A stretch of DNA of 64,000 nt from Pelobates cultripes (GCA_933207985.1 OW240913.1:98119265-98183264), one strand, 5' to 3'; shown: positions 20,443 to 31,716, counted from the first letter of the stretch. The notes: generated by a model from the sequence alone, not told the origin. Translations and numbers: made by a program.

Positions 20443-20770
20443 ATTAACTCCTTAAGGACGGCGGGCATCCTATGTCGTCCTTGGGGACCCAGCTCTAAAT
20501 GCTGGCGGGTGGCATAGTACGTCCCCTCCGTCCAGGGGACTTACCTGCTCGCTGGCGATCCCCCGCCGGCAATCGCGATGGGGGGACTTGCCTGGTATCG
20601 CAGACAGTCCCCCTGCGTCTGACCGCCCCCCCTGGGCCACGTGATCGCGAGGTCCTTGCAAGGACCTCACGATCACATGGACGGAAAAGCTGTCCATTGC
20701 AGCGCCAGCAGGGGGGAGTGCCTGGAATGACAGGTAGTCCCCCTGCTGCCTGTAAAAAGTAAAGTAAAGG
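20443..20770. repeat. GC-rich dispersed foldback repeat, second copy
   Basis: TTAACTCCTTAAGGACGGCGGGC start, GAGGTCCTTGCAAGGACCTC internal palindrome, and CCAGCAGG...GACAGGT near the end match the unit at 12513-12756 in order. Confidence 0.75.
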
Positions 20771-20804
20771 TTAAAAACAGTTTAAAATTAAATAATATAT
20801 ACTT

Positions 20805-20980
20805 AGATTATATATATATATATATATATATATATTTGAATTATAGATATGATCTATAGATATGATCTGTATTAAATAAATATATAAATACGTTAAAAAT
20901 AAAAAATAAAAAGATAATAAAAATGAATAATTTATATATATATGTGCGTAATTTCATTCTAACTGTATTTTGATATATAA

Positions 20981-21022
<42 letters not shown>

Positions 21023-21045
21023 ATATCAAAATACAGTTAGAACGA

Positions 21046-21093
<48 letters not shown>

Positions 21094-21095
21094 TT
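20805..21095. repeat. TA microsatellites and flanking inverted sequence
   Basis: Three TA tracts (about 20811-20836, 20980-21020, 21050-21088). Between them TTTCATTCTAACTGTATTTTGATAT (20951-20975) is inverted at 21020-21045 (ATATCAAAATACAGTTAGAACGAAA), so the middle tract is the loop of a foldback. Confidence 0.85.
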
Positions 21096-21099
21096 GACT

Positions 21100-21743
21100 A
21101 TATGTTATACTGTGGGTATGTTTTTCAGCAGAAACTGAGAAACTGGTCAGAGTTGAGGGAAAGATGGATGATGCTAAAAACAGGGATATTCTTGAGCAAA
21201 ACCTGTACCACTCTGTGCGTGATTTGAGGCTAGGACAGAGGTTCACCTTCCAGCAGGACAATGACCCCAAACACACTGCTAAAGCAACACTTGAGTGGTT
21301 TAAGGGAAAACATATAAATGTGTTGGAATGGCCTAGTCAAAGCCAATAGAAAATCTGTGGTCAGACTTAAAGATTGCTGTTCACAAGCGCAAACCATCCA
21401 ACTTGAAGGAGCTTTAGCAGTTTTGCAAGGAGGAGTGGGCAAAAATCACAGTGGTAAGATGTGGCAAGCTCAAAGAGACTTATCCAAAGCGACTTGGAGC
21501 TGTGATTGCCACAAAAGGTGGCTCTACAAAGTATTGACTTTAGGGGGGTGAATAGTTATGCACATTGACTTTTTCTGTTATTTTGTCCTATTTGTTGTTT
21601 GCTTCACAATAAAAAAAAAAAAAAAAATCTTCAAAGTTGTGGGCATGTTCTGTAAATTAAATGATGCAAATCCTCAGACAATCCATGTTAATTCCAGGTT
21701 GTGAGGCAACAAAACACGAAACATGCCAAGGGGGGTGAATACC
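21100..21743 (+). pseudogene. Tc1/mariner transposase relic with 3' terminus
   Basis: Codes for the C-terminal half of a Tc1-like DDE transposase: [14 protein letters not shown] with the second catalytic Asp (codon 21257-21259), then VLEWPSQSQ. Roughly ten bases are missing after SQS in the stretch before the third catalytic residue, and a stop follows. The downstream sequence still resembles the transposase C-terminus in a shifted frame to about 21550. The non-coding 3' part reaches AAGGGGGGTGAATACC (21728-21743), a Tc1-style terminal repeat. The 5' half is lost next to the TA tracts. Confidence 0.9.
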
Positions 21744-22330
21744 AATGTATGTCTGTGTATATGTTTCCATGTGTGTGTATATGAATGGTTGTGTGTGCAT
21801 GAACGTATTTTTGAATTTTAATGCGTATGTATATGTAAGTGTATGCACATATGAATGTCAATATGTGTGTGTAATTTCCCTAAAAAAGGGGATCCGGGGC
21901 TGTGCAGAGGGCAATACAAATAATTTATCATTACAGTTGGTGGCATGGTGTGCCAAAATGTGTTTTACGCCTCAGGTGCAATGTAACACCTATGACTTTA
22001 GCAGAATATTTTATTTTCTATACATTTGTAAATATTTGTGTAATCCAGACTTGTCCTTGAACACAGAATGCAAATGCAAAATTGGTTTTAGTTTCATGTA
22101 AAATGTATTTACATTTAGAAAGTTATTCAGATCTATGTCAAGGTTCTCATGTCTGATTTTCCTTTAAGTGATGCGAATCAGAAAATTGCATCGCTTTAAA
22201 AGGCACTTGCCTTTAGCAGCTCCAACTTTGAATATTACATTTAAAAGAATCACATTATTACTGATATCATAGGTTAGAGCACATGGATCAGGTATAAAAC
22301 TTAATATGAAAATAAACCTATGAAAAATAT
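21744..22330. other. Spacer between Tc1 relic and DIRS element
   Basis: Begins with GT-rich sequence resembling a degenerate (TATG)n tract (21750-21870). No gene identified. Confidence 0.5.
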
Positions 22331-22524
22331 AATTTTATCACATGACAGGAGGCTTTATATTTTGCATAACTTTCTTTATTTTATGCCTCCAGCAGCACAA
22401 GTCAATCAATAAACTTTAAACCAATCAGTAACAGGCATCACATCCATATATAAAGCCCTGACTGACACATGACCTCCTCTTTCTTTGCTGCTTACCAGCC
22501 AAGGCACAGGTCAGAGTATTTTGC

Positions 22525-22820
22525 TCCAAACTGTTTTACTGATATTGAAAATTGTTTTTATTAATATTGCTTTGGTCACTGTAGTTAGACACCTTATGCT
22601 AGACATTCAGTTTTAATCCAAACTGGTTTTCTGGATATTGCAATTGTCACTTTAATTAAACTTTATTAATTGACTTTGTTTGCTCCAACTGTTTTTATTA
22701 ATATTGCTATGGTCACTTTAGTTAAATTTTTAATGTAAGACATTCAGTTTTGCTCCAAACTGTTTCTGGATATGCATGGCCACTTTAGTTAAACTTTATT
22801 AGCTTGTCCTGCAATTTTGG
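22525..22820. repeat. Tandem repeats in the DIRS 5' region
   Basis: Three to four diverged copies of a roughly 80-110-bp unit built from GCTCCAAACTGTTTT, ATTAATATTGC, GGTCACTTTAGTTAAA and AGACATTCAGTTTT. Confidence 0.75.
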
Positions 22821-23229
22821 CCTAAACGTTTTTCATTATTTTTCACTTGCCTTCCATTTGGACTTGTATAGTGTGATATTCTCCCCCTGTTACCCTTCCC
22901 CCAAATTAACCCTGTATTTTCTGCTTTATTAGCCTGTTTGGTTTTCTGTTGCTGGCACCTTTTCTTTCCTATGCTTTACTCTGGTCTCGCACGGATCTCG
23001 GCGATTTACCGCGATTGCGATTTTTTACCGCGATCCCTGCGTTTTACCGCAAGCATGCTTTTTTATTCACTGGTGCTGGGACTTCAGGGCAGGTCTCTGG
23101 GGTTTGGGGTTCTTGGGGGGACTCTGTTCCATACCAGCAGGCTGCGATCATATCCTCGATCGCGGGCCACACAACACTTTTACACGTGAACGGCGGCCCT
23201 CTTGAAATTTGCGAGATTCACGTCGGCCA

Positions 23230-23650
23230 TGTTGTTTAGCCTGTTCATGATTCCCACAAACTGGCAGCTAGATCTGTACTGTTTAAAATATTTTTCCTGC
23301 GAAATAAAAGTTTTACAAGTACTTTTGAGCTCAATACTAATACATATCATTGGCATGTTGAATAAAGGTTTTATATGTACCTTTTCTTGAAGATTATGAA
23401 TGAACTGTTCACTGCTGAGCTCTATACTGTCATATTTCATTGGCATGTGAAATAAAAGTTTTATATGTAATTCTGCATGAATATGTATGGACGGTTCCCT
23501 GCTGTGTGCATATAGGGGATGCAGTACTCATGTCTGCTGGCAGTTTGCTCTATTCTGTTCTATACAATTGACATGTTGAATAACAGTTTTATTGTACGTC
23601 TGGAGGATTATGAGTGGACTGTTCCCTGCTGTAGGCATATAGTGGATGCA
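23230..23650. repeat. Second tandem array in the DIRS element
   Basis: Roughly 110-120-bp units containing TTGGCATGT-GAATAAAAGTTTTATATGTA and GAACTGTTCCCTGCTG with GCATATAG-GGATGCA. Three to four copies, progressively diverged. Confidence 0.75.
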
Positions 23651-23789
23651 TTACTCTATCTGCTGGCAGGGAAATTAAATAGAGCTGATAACTTACTCAG
23701 CTCCCTACTCGCACTGGACCTCACAACCACTGGATACACTCCTTCCCCACAGGGATACACCTCCCAGGACACCGTAGTGGAGGCACATA

Positions 23790-24840
23790 ACGGAGTGATT
23801 ATCAGGGGTGACCCCCCTTATGCTGGGTGACCCCCAGGCGTGGCAGACACCTCTCCAAAGTGACATTGTGGTACAGGGGTGACCCCCCCTTACGCTGGGT
23901 GACCCCCAAGCGAATCTGGTTCCTGTCCTAGTGACATACATATACTGGGGTGAACCCCCTACGCTGGGTGAACCCCAAGTGAATCTTATTCCGGTACTAG
24001 TGACATATATATACTGGGAGGAACCCCCACGCCCTAGGACGGGCTCATATCCGAGTACGATCTGTTAATGTATGCACAGACTGGGACACACTGGATACAT
24101 GTATATTGACAGAGCCAGGAAGGAGAGCTCACGGTGCTGCTAATTCTCCACAGTACTATATCCCATAAGGGTGACCCCTTGGATAATTTGGAGGCTACCA
24201 TACCTCCCCATACACGGGCTACGTCCCAACATTACTGACCGCTCATCCCGGTCTTATTTAAGGTGACCCCCTCCTCAGACCACTCCCAGGAAATCTCTAC
24301 GTGGTACTGATTGAAACAATTCTGGGTGACCCCCAGTCGTACGTGGAGGCCCACTAAGTGGCAATCAGTGTACTACCGTACCTGACACCTGTTCAGTACC
24401 CCACAGACCGAAAGAGTGTCCCAACATGCCATAAGAGACATACATACAGAGGTGACCCCCTACGCTGAGTGACCCCCAAGCGAGTCTTACTCCGGTGCTA
24501 GTGGCATATTTACAAAGGGGTGACCCCCCTGCCGGACAGAGTGACCCCCCGCACCCTTTCTAGGACTTCTACCTTAAGAGTACGCTCTGTCATTGTATGC
24601 ACAGACCAGGGTGCACTAGATGCATGTATTCCGACACCTCTATGCTTCAACTGGGGGATCCGTACGCCCTTCCCTTATCCGAGAAGGAAAACTCACAGTG
24701 CTGCCAAAACTCCACAATTCTAGGCCATATAAGGATGACATATTGAGGCTTACACCTCTCCCATACTCGGGCAACGTCCCGACATTGCAGACCCCTCATC
24801 CCGGTCTTAGCTCCAACGCGGCTTCTCCAAAGGGGAAAGG
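23790..24840. repeat. GTGACCCCC tandem array with a higher-order duplication
   Basis: About 70-bp units of GGGGTGACCCCCC-TACGCTGGGTGACCCCCAAGCGAATCT at about 23805, 23877, 23946, 24452 and 24519. On top of this, a longer block repeats with about 530-bp spacing: TGTATGCACAGACTGGG (24072) / TGTATGCACAGACCAGGG (24594), through CATCCCGGTCTTA (24245 / 24799). Located upstream of RT where a DIRS gag would be expected. No intact frame is seen across it. Confidence 0.8.
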
Positions 24841-25559
24841 GAACACCCCGACTTAGTGGAGCCATCTCTCAGAACGTCCTGTCCATTAATCATCTCAGGC
24901 TCCATCATCAGCGGACGAGTACTTCATCCCTCCCCCTTCTCTGGAGATCATGAAAGACTGGAGAGCAGAAGAGTCTCCATCTGAAGAGGTAAAGTGACAA
25001 GACCTGCCTAGCAAGAAAGGTTTTTCTTTGGCACACTGGACACTCTTGTTTTGACTCATGCACCATCCGACACCCAGGGTCATCCGAATGGGGTTTACCG
25101 GAGCACCAGGCACACTTTGCCCACTTCTGGCTCAGGAGGCCTATGGGAAAAGAAGTCCGAGACAAGCTCAGGGTGGAATGCCCATGCCCTCTATGACCGA
25201 ACAAGATAGTCCTCACCATGGAGCTCGGTATCACTGTGGTGATATTTATGTCCCGATCAGGCCAGGGTCCATGTAAAGGTATAGGAGAAGGACTCAAAAC
25301 GAGTTAGGATGAAATACTGGACATGATCAGCCCCGGGAAAAAATTCTATACTTTACGGACCTGATCCCACCCAAGTCTCTCCTCTAGAAGCTCACGATGT
25401 GAGGGAATGGGTGCAAAGGGCAATATGTAGGTTGGGAAATGCAAGGCAGACAGGTGCACAGAACGGCGCAAAGCAGCCCTATTAAAGATGGATTTTAAAC
25501 TATTGAAGTTAGGTACGAAAGAGCGAGGACCTCAGGCAGACAGACTATTGTTTGGAGAA

Positions 25560-26640
25560 CCATTTATCTCAGCAACAATTTGGTAGTAAGGAAGAAGACA
25601 GGAGACTATCACCCACTCATCAACCTACGCCAACCCAATGGTTTTGGGGCGTACCGACAACTCAAGAAGGAAGGTATCCATCTCTTAGGGGATCTACTAC
25701 TCGAAAGGGGTTCGCAAGGTTGGATTTGAAGGGCACTTACCTACTGGTTCACATGGTGCCTCATGAAGTTTCTGAAGCCGGTCACGGCGTACTGAGGAGC
25801 AAAGGGTATCCGCTGTCGCATACCTAGATGACTTACTGACCTTTTGCAAATCCAATTTCTGACTATGTTTACAAACGAGATTTATGTTTACAGTTTCGGG
25901 AATTGTTGGGATTCATAGTGAACAGAGAGGAGTCGGTTCGATCCCAGTTCCGAGTGATTCAGTTCCTCTACTTCGGAATAGATTCCACTTTGGGCAGATT
26001 ACACCTTCCCACATCATTGATAGCGACGATTCGTAAGGAAATTCGACGGGTACGGCGGAAAGGCACCATAACCCTTTGACTATTTCCCAGGACCGCTTCA
26101 CTACCGGACCAGACAGCGGCTGAAAGCTCACTGCCTGAGATCCGGACACACCTATGAAATTGTGATCAGAATAGTGAAGACTTCGATAGTACTCATTACC
26201 GCGGTAAAGGGGTCAAGCGTGGCACCCAGAATGGTTGTCCTTAATCGGGATCATCCTCTGCTCCTTCAGTTTTAACTTGCCTTCGGGCAGATCCAAAAGT
26301 AGAACATCATCCATTGATAATGCAGGAGCGTCTGGAGTTGGTGGATTTGTGTCTTTCAGGGGAGACTGGCATGTCAAGGGACTATCGCAACCAACTAGAG
26401 ACCTATTATGGGACTCATGGACACCAGGTATTTCCCAAAATAACTTATCCGCATGGAACACCTGGAGTTCGCTGGTGTATGGGAAGGGACTGCGATCCCT
26501 TTATTACCCCTATCTCCTCGATGCTGAATCTTTATCATACCTTTTCACTGTGGGCCGATCAGAACGATCGGACCATTCCATTAACTGGATACGTTCCGCG
26601 ATTTCGACGATGCATAGTATGATTCACGACACTCCGGTCG
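25560..26640 (+). pseudogene. DIRS reverse transcriptase and RNase H remnant
   Basis: Frame-shifting translation gives INLRQPNGFGAYRQLKKEGI followed by LLGDLLLERG (about 25615-25705) and RLDLKGTYLLVHMVP, the fingers/palm start of DIRS-type RT. The YxDD region is not intact. Downstream, about 26250-26450, fragments look like RNase H, but with stops. It would copy element RNA into DNA, but this copy cannot. Confidence 0.75.
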
Positions 26641-27300
26641 ATCAGGAGCCTTTGATATGCCGCTTTCTGCGAGGTATCAAACTGTCCAGAACCATGTGTC
26701 AAAGTATCACTGTTGTTGGACTTTGATTTGGTTCTTTTGGAACTAGTCATATAACACAGACCTATCCCTCCGTCAGCCGTCAGCCATCAGCCGTCAGCCA
26801 TAGTCACGTTACTTTTAGGTCTTTTAGTTGGTTATCGGATGTACTGGAGTTCCACGTAGACAGTCTTTTCGGTATCACCGGAAGGAATGATTTCTACGGT
26901 GTCTCGTAGAACTAAATTTTATCCGCGTCCGTATCTTACCCTGTTCCCGGTTCTTTCCCAGTATTTGTGCAGTTAAAGCGGTACTTTGTTACATGGAGAT
27001 CACGACAACACCTAGATTGTCACATTCAGGACATCTGCTGGTCTTATACCAACCATATAAGCCAGTTACCATGAACATTCTGTCTAGATGGGTTCATTGG
27101 TTTTTATCGCTAGCGGGGTGGAGATGTGTTTTTCGGGTACTCATTCGGTACAAGGCGCGGCTGCTTCTCAGGCCTTCACGGGGGCCTCTATATTTTACAG
27201 CGACAAATTGGACACGGATAGACTACTTCCGTATATTTTCGTCAACCACACACGCATCCTTCTCGCTCATACCACAGCTTTAAAAATGCAAAATATGAAG
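26640..27300 (+). pseudogene. DIRS tyrosine recombinase remnant
   Basis: The open part 26993-27283 with its overlapping frame 27088-27315 shows YKPVTMNILSRWVHWFLSLAG followed in the second frame by HSVQGAAASQAF. This corresponds to the catalytic H-x-x-R box of tyrosine recombinases. The Arg codon expected here reads CAA (27151-27153), a change that CpG decay of CGA explains. Frames are offset by an indel near 27120. Stops upstream confirm a pseudogene. Confidence 0.8.
26766..26801. repeat. Short CCGTCAGCC/CCATCAGCC tandem repeat
   Basis: Four to five copies of a 7-10-bp unit (CCGTCAG, CCATCAG) inside the recombinase remnant, a local expansion. Confidence 0.85.
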
Positions 27301-27965
27301 CCTCCTGTCATGTGATAAAATTGTAGAATATGCTAACATAGTGTACCTATAATCCTAATTATAATAATGACATGAGGCTAATATTTTTCCTCCCTGTTTC
27401 CCTCCCTATACTCTGGAAAATTTTAATATTCTGGTTTGTCATTTTCTCAGTGTAATTATAAGGTTTTGGTATTTCAGTATATTTATGGGATGCTTATCCG
27501 GTTGACATGTGTTAGATCCGTGTTGATTATTAAGTATACTATGGTTGTTTAATGTGTCAGTATATTAACTTAATATAAATATAGATACGTATAGTACTGG
27601 ATTTAATGTGGACAACAGTTGGTTTCCATCACCTTTCACGTATTTCTGTTCTTTTCAGCGTAATCATCGTAGATGGATTTGACAAGATAAAGCTGGAAGG
27701 TTTCAAGTTTTGTTTCAAGTTATTCAACACGTTACTCAGGACTGTTATTTAAATTCCCTGACGTTATAATAGACTGTTTTTCGCATCAAAGAAAGAGGTC
27801 ATGTGTCTGTCAGGGCTTTATTTATGGATGTGATGCCTGTTACGGATTGGTTTAAAGTTTATTGATTGACTTGTGCTGCTGGAGGCATAAAGTAAAGAAA
27901 GTTATGCTTCCTGTCATTATTAAAATTAAGATTATAGGTACACTACATTAGCATAATCTACAATT

Positions 27966-28354
27966 ATAAAGAAGGAACAGATGCTTGAAATATGGCCTAA
28001 ATTGCTTACATGAAAGTGTTTTATTAAATCAATATTAATGATACAGTTTAGATTGGTCATATTAAATGAAAGTCCTATTTTTATTTTACAAAAATTGTTT
28101 TCTATTTTTATCTAAACAGTAGGTACTATGAAGAATAGTAGTATCTGCTGTCACTAAATGTAGACGGGTTATGTTATTTGCAACTGCTACCATGCTTAAT
28201 CTACATGCACTGCAGATGTCATAAAATATTATATAAAGTACAAAATATTAAATCCACTAATGGATAAAATTTAGGTGGATTGGCGCTAAGTAACAGATGT
28301 GATTGCAACTACACCCAGTGCATAAAATCACTCAAAAGACTCTAAACACATAGA
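27966..28354. other. AT-rich spacer
   Basis: Between the DIRS element and the Penelope-like inverted arm. Nothing recognised. Confidence 0.5.
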
Positions 28355-28714
28355 TAAAAACAAACAAGGTGTGGGGGGAGCAAGAGATATGCAAGACTTC
28401 CTGATCGTTCTGTAAAAACAATATAAAAGCAAACATAGCGTGATATTGTATGAAAATAAAGATAAATCAATTATAGAAGTAATTGGTCACTCGCACTTTC
28501 CAGAGCCTCAACAATCAGACTCTGGCTATGTAGGCAGTTGAATAATTTGCTTATTATTGCTATCAGCTCCACTCCTCAATATACTTCTTTCCCAGGTAGG
28601 GTATAAATTAGAAGATATCCAACGAAGTAGCAATGAAGAAATTTTACTTAAAATAAAACAAATGTATAAAAACAACAGCAGCACAGCTGTAAATCAATAA
28701 AAGCATAAGTTCAT

Positions 28715-28757
28715 AAACACAACGCCTATAAACCTTAACGGTCTTCCTCAGGTGTAT
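28715..28757 (-). ncRNA. Hammerhead-like motif, left arm of PLE
   Basis: Minus strand: ACAC then the intact core CTGAGGA (complement of 28745-28751), stem II ACC-GTTA-AGGT, and GCGTT-GTGT at the far side giving a 4-bp stem I (ACAC/GTGT). The GAAA part is mutated. Confidence 0.6.
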
Positions 28758-29070
28758 AGTAGGCTTCCCTCGGTACTGGCTTTTATTCCATGTTTCTGGA
28801 AATTACATTTTGCACCATTCGGTGCTCGATGGTCACTTCCGCATTCATTGTGTTTGTCATTGAATCCTGCATGATGACGGTAATGAGTGTGCTGGCATCA
28901 TAGCGTCATAGCATCATGATGAAATTGACGTCTATGTCATTCCATAAGTAGAGATACCAGAAGCTCATAAGGCACTATAATAAGAGCGAGCAGAATTGTC
29001 CATCAAGTAAGATTATCCTCAAAAAACTTTAATCAGATAAAAGGGGACTTAATCTATTAAAAACATATAC

Positions 29071-29392
29071 TTAAATGGACACTATAGACACCTGAACAAC
29101 TACAACTTAATATAGTTGTTCAGGTGAGATCTATAGCTCCCTGCAGGCAATCTAATGTAAACACTGTATTTTCTATGAAAATACAGTGTTTACATTGATT
29201 GATAGGAATAACTCCAGTGGCCGTCACTCAGACGGCCACCAGAGGGACTTCCTGTCATGTATGGCCCTAAAAAGGCCATGTACACATCAGACGTATTCAA
29301 ATATATTTTGATGAAATAGGGGGCGTGGCTTCACAAGGCTTCCGGCGCCGGAACGAGGTGGGTAAAAAGGGCTGCCTGGAGTGTCCCTTTAA
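29071..29392. mobile_element. T2-type (piggyBac-like) MITE with verified TTAA target
   Basis: 322 bp including both TTAA. Begins TTAAATGGACACTATAGACACC and ends GCTGCCTGGAGTGTCCCTTTAA. Internal hairpins ACTGTATTTTC/GAAAATACAGT and GGCCGTC-ACTCA-GACGGCC. The opposite inverted arm of the host element carries the uninterrupted sequence ATATAC-read TTAA-TATAAA with a single TTAA (30955-30958), a built-in empty site that proves the insertion and its TTAA duplication. Confidence 0.9.
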
Positions 29393-29639
29393 TATAAAAA
29401 ATATTAATAACAAAAATGGAACTACATTCCAATTATTAATAGTACAATGTAATACAGAGTAAATATTCATAACAAAATACATAAGTGTATTGTTAGGGAG
29501 AGCAATAATAAGAGAAATAAATCAATAAAAATTGTAAATATAATAAAAATGCATAGATATATGTTAGTACATATATATAAAAAAGGAGATATGTAAAAAA
29601 ATGTAATAAAAAATGTAAATAAAAAAATGTTAAACAATA

Positions 29640-30600
29640 TATGGTTATGCAAAAATAGGTGTAGACAACTAGAAAAGTTAAATGAGTGCAGATATCTCAA
29701 AGTTGACGTTGAGTCCTTTGGGAGACAAATATCCACTTCATCTCACAAAGGCTCAACGTCGACTCCAGATTTCTAACTCTCCAGTGGTTTTGTTTGATTT
29801 AATATCACAAAATTAAAGTCCTTTGGGATCTCCACCGTGGCAATTTAAAAAGTGTAGGGATACATTATGATTTAAAAATACCTCTCCTGATATTGTAAAT
29901 ATGTGAACGTATACTTGTTTTCAGAAACCTAGAAGTCTTTCCAACATATTGTAGTCCACAAGGACACGTGAGCAAGTACACAACACTTATGGAGTGACGT
30001 AATAAATTAATCAATGTTAAATAATTTGGATCCTATTCGGTGTTTAAAAGTATCCACTTTTTTATTTTTAATTTTCCAATTTTTGCATCCCATACATTCA
30101 CCATAATGGTGGAACCCTTTATTTATATTTTTATGGGTTTTAAAAAGTTAGTGTTACATACACTAAAAGTTAGTGATACATCTATATAACTTGAAGTTAG
30201 TATCTGTCTTGGATTTCTAACTCCTCTAAATACTACTTTAGGTCTTTCCTTTATAAACTGTGAATTTTTTGTGTAGAATACTCTTTAATTGTTTTTGGTC
30301 TTTACTGTAATAAAAAAAGGTATTTTGACATATTCTTCTCTTGTGATGTTTTGTTTATATGTAAGTAAAGATTCTCAAATTTTCTGGATTTCATTGTCTA
30401 AATGATCTCTAGTATATCCACGATCCAAAAACAGTTTTTTAAGAAATTCTGCTTGATTGTTAAATAAATTTGGATCTGTGCAATTCCGCCTCAACCTAAG
30501 GAACTGGCCCCTAGGGATATTCTCCAACCAAGGTCGGAAATGGAAACTCTCTTTGTGGATGTAACTATTTACATCCACCTTTTTGAAGAAAGTGCATGTA
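29640..30600 (-). pseudogene. Penelope-like RT C-terminus and GIY-YIG endonuclease remnant
   Basis: Minus strand 30578-30375 encodes the RT thumb-side segment ENIPRGQFLRLRRNC followed by EFLKKLFLDRGY. After a gap with stops, about 30000-29900 reads CPCGLQYVGKTSR, the start of the GIY-YIG-type domain preceded by a VVYLLT-like strand. A further C-terminal piece around 29690-29740 (LCEMKWIF) matches the end of the same domain in another frame. Together RT and endonuclease would perform target-primed reverse transcription, but this copy lacks the RT core and is broken. Confidence 0.75.
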
Positions 30601-31281
30601 TTAATTTAATTATGCTTGATGTAAATTTCTAAATATTTTTTCTTTACTTATTTTCTTTACCTATTTCTTGTGGATATTCCATTGGTTATTGTTTAAAAAG
30701 TAAAAAAAAAACAAATCTAAAACTGGATATTTGTAATAATTTTCTTTTACATATCTCCCTTTTTTATATATATTTACTAACATATAGCTATGCATTTTTA
30801 TTATATTTACAATTTTTATGATTTATTTATCCTCTTATTATTGATCTCCCTAGCAATACACTTATGTATTTTGTTATGAATATCTACTCTGTATTACTTT
30901 ATACTACTGATAATTTGAATGTAGTTTGATTTTTGTTATTAATATTTTTTTATATTAAGTATATGTTTTTAATAAATTAAGTCTTTTTTTTTAATTAAAG
31001 ATTTTGAGGAGAATCTTACTTAATGGACAACTCTACCCGATCTTATTATGGTGCCTTATGAGCTTCTGGTATCTCTACTCATGGAATGACATAGACGTCA
31101 ATTTCATCATGATGCAATGACGCTGTTACGCTATGATGCCACCATGCTCATTACTGTCATCATGCAGGATTTAGTGACGAACTGAATAAATGCAGAAGTG
31201 ACCATTGAGCACCGAATTGCACAAAATTTAATTTCTGGAAACATGGCTTAAAAGCCAGTACCGAGGAAAGCCTACTACACA

Positions 31282-31318
31282 CCTGAGGAATACCATTAAG
31301 GTTAAAACGCATTGTGTT
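31282..31318 (+). ncRNA. Hammerhead-like motif, right arm of PLE
   Basis: ACAC-CTGAGGA (core intact, 31283-31289), stem II ACC-ATTA-AGGT, then TAAAACGCATT-GTGT. Stem I is ACAC/GTGT. The GAAA reads TAAA, so G12 is changed. It is the inverted counterpart of the motif at 28715-28757. Confidence 0.65.
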
Positions 31319-31716
31319 TATGGACTTGTGTTTTTATTGATTTCCAGCTGTGCTTCTGTTATTTTTATACATTTGTTTTATTTGAAGTAAAATGCCTTCA
31401 TTGCTACCTTGTTGGATATCTTCTACTTTATACCTTACATGGGAAAGAAGTGTATCAAGGAGTGGAGCTGATAGCCATAACAAGCAAATTATTCAACTGC
31501 CTACATAGCCAGAGTCTGCTTGTTGAGGCTCTGGAAAGTGTGAGTGACCAATTACCTCTATAATTGATCTATCTTGATTTTATATAGTATCATGCTATGT
31601 TTGCTTTTATACTGTTTTTACAGAATGATCAGGAGGTCTTACACTAATAAGTATTTATCACTGTGTGCCGTTGATATCTCTTGCACCCCCCCATACCTTG
31701 TCTGTTTTTATAAAAT

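Larger units (their letters stand above)
22331..27965 (+). mobile_element. DIRS-type tyrosine-recombinase retrotransposon, decayed
   Basis: About 5.6 kb. Inverted termini: left 22331-22494 (AATTTTATCACATGACAGGA...) against right 27785-27965. Near the right end (27285-27390) lies an internal complementary region. Its first part is the complement of the left end (GCCTCCTGTCATGTGATAAA). Its second part is the complement of the right end (TAGTGTACCTATAATC..AATTATAATAATGACA). This permuted arrangement, joining the two ends as they would sit in a circle, is the hallmark of DIRS elements. Gene order on the plus strand is putative gag, RT, RNase H, tyrosine recombinase, each broken by stops and shifts. 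DIRS elements integrate by recombinase and leave no target duplication, and none is seen. Confidence 0.9.
28355..31716 (-). mobile_element. Penelope-like element flanked by inverted terminal arms
   Basis: Left arm 28355 to about 29605 (interrupted by a MITE at 29071-29392) and right arm about 30740-31716 are inverted copies. Examples: ATATCTCTTGC-CCCCCC-ACCTTG, the AGAGTCTG/CAGACTCT hairpin, GATACCAGAAGCTCATAAGG and CCTGAGGA. Between them, on the minus strand, lie an RT C-terminal segment and a GIY-YIG-like endonuclease remnant. Penelope-like elements (RT plus GIY-YIG, often with inverted or tandem terminal repeats and hammerheads) have just these parts. The RT is 5'-truncated. Confidence 0.85.

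Noticed and set aside
20841..21276. Ile/Tyr-repeat frames
   Set aside because: Translations of TA microsatellites; the same applies at 40456-40897, 50167-50473 and 57054-57359.
23790..24840. CRISPR-like regular repeats
   Set aside because: Units are contiguous, diverged and inside a eukaryotic DIRS element; no unique spacers of constant length.
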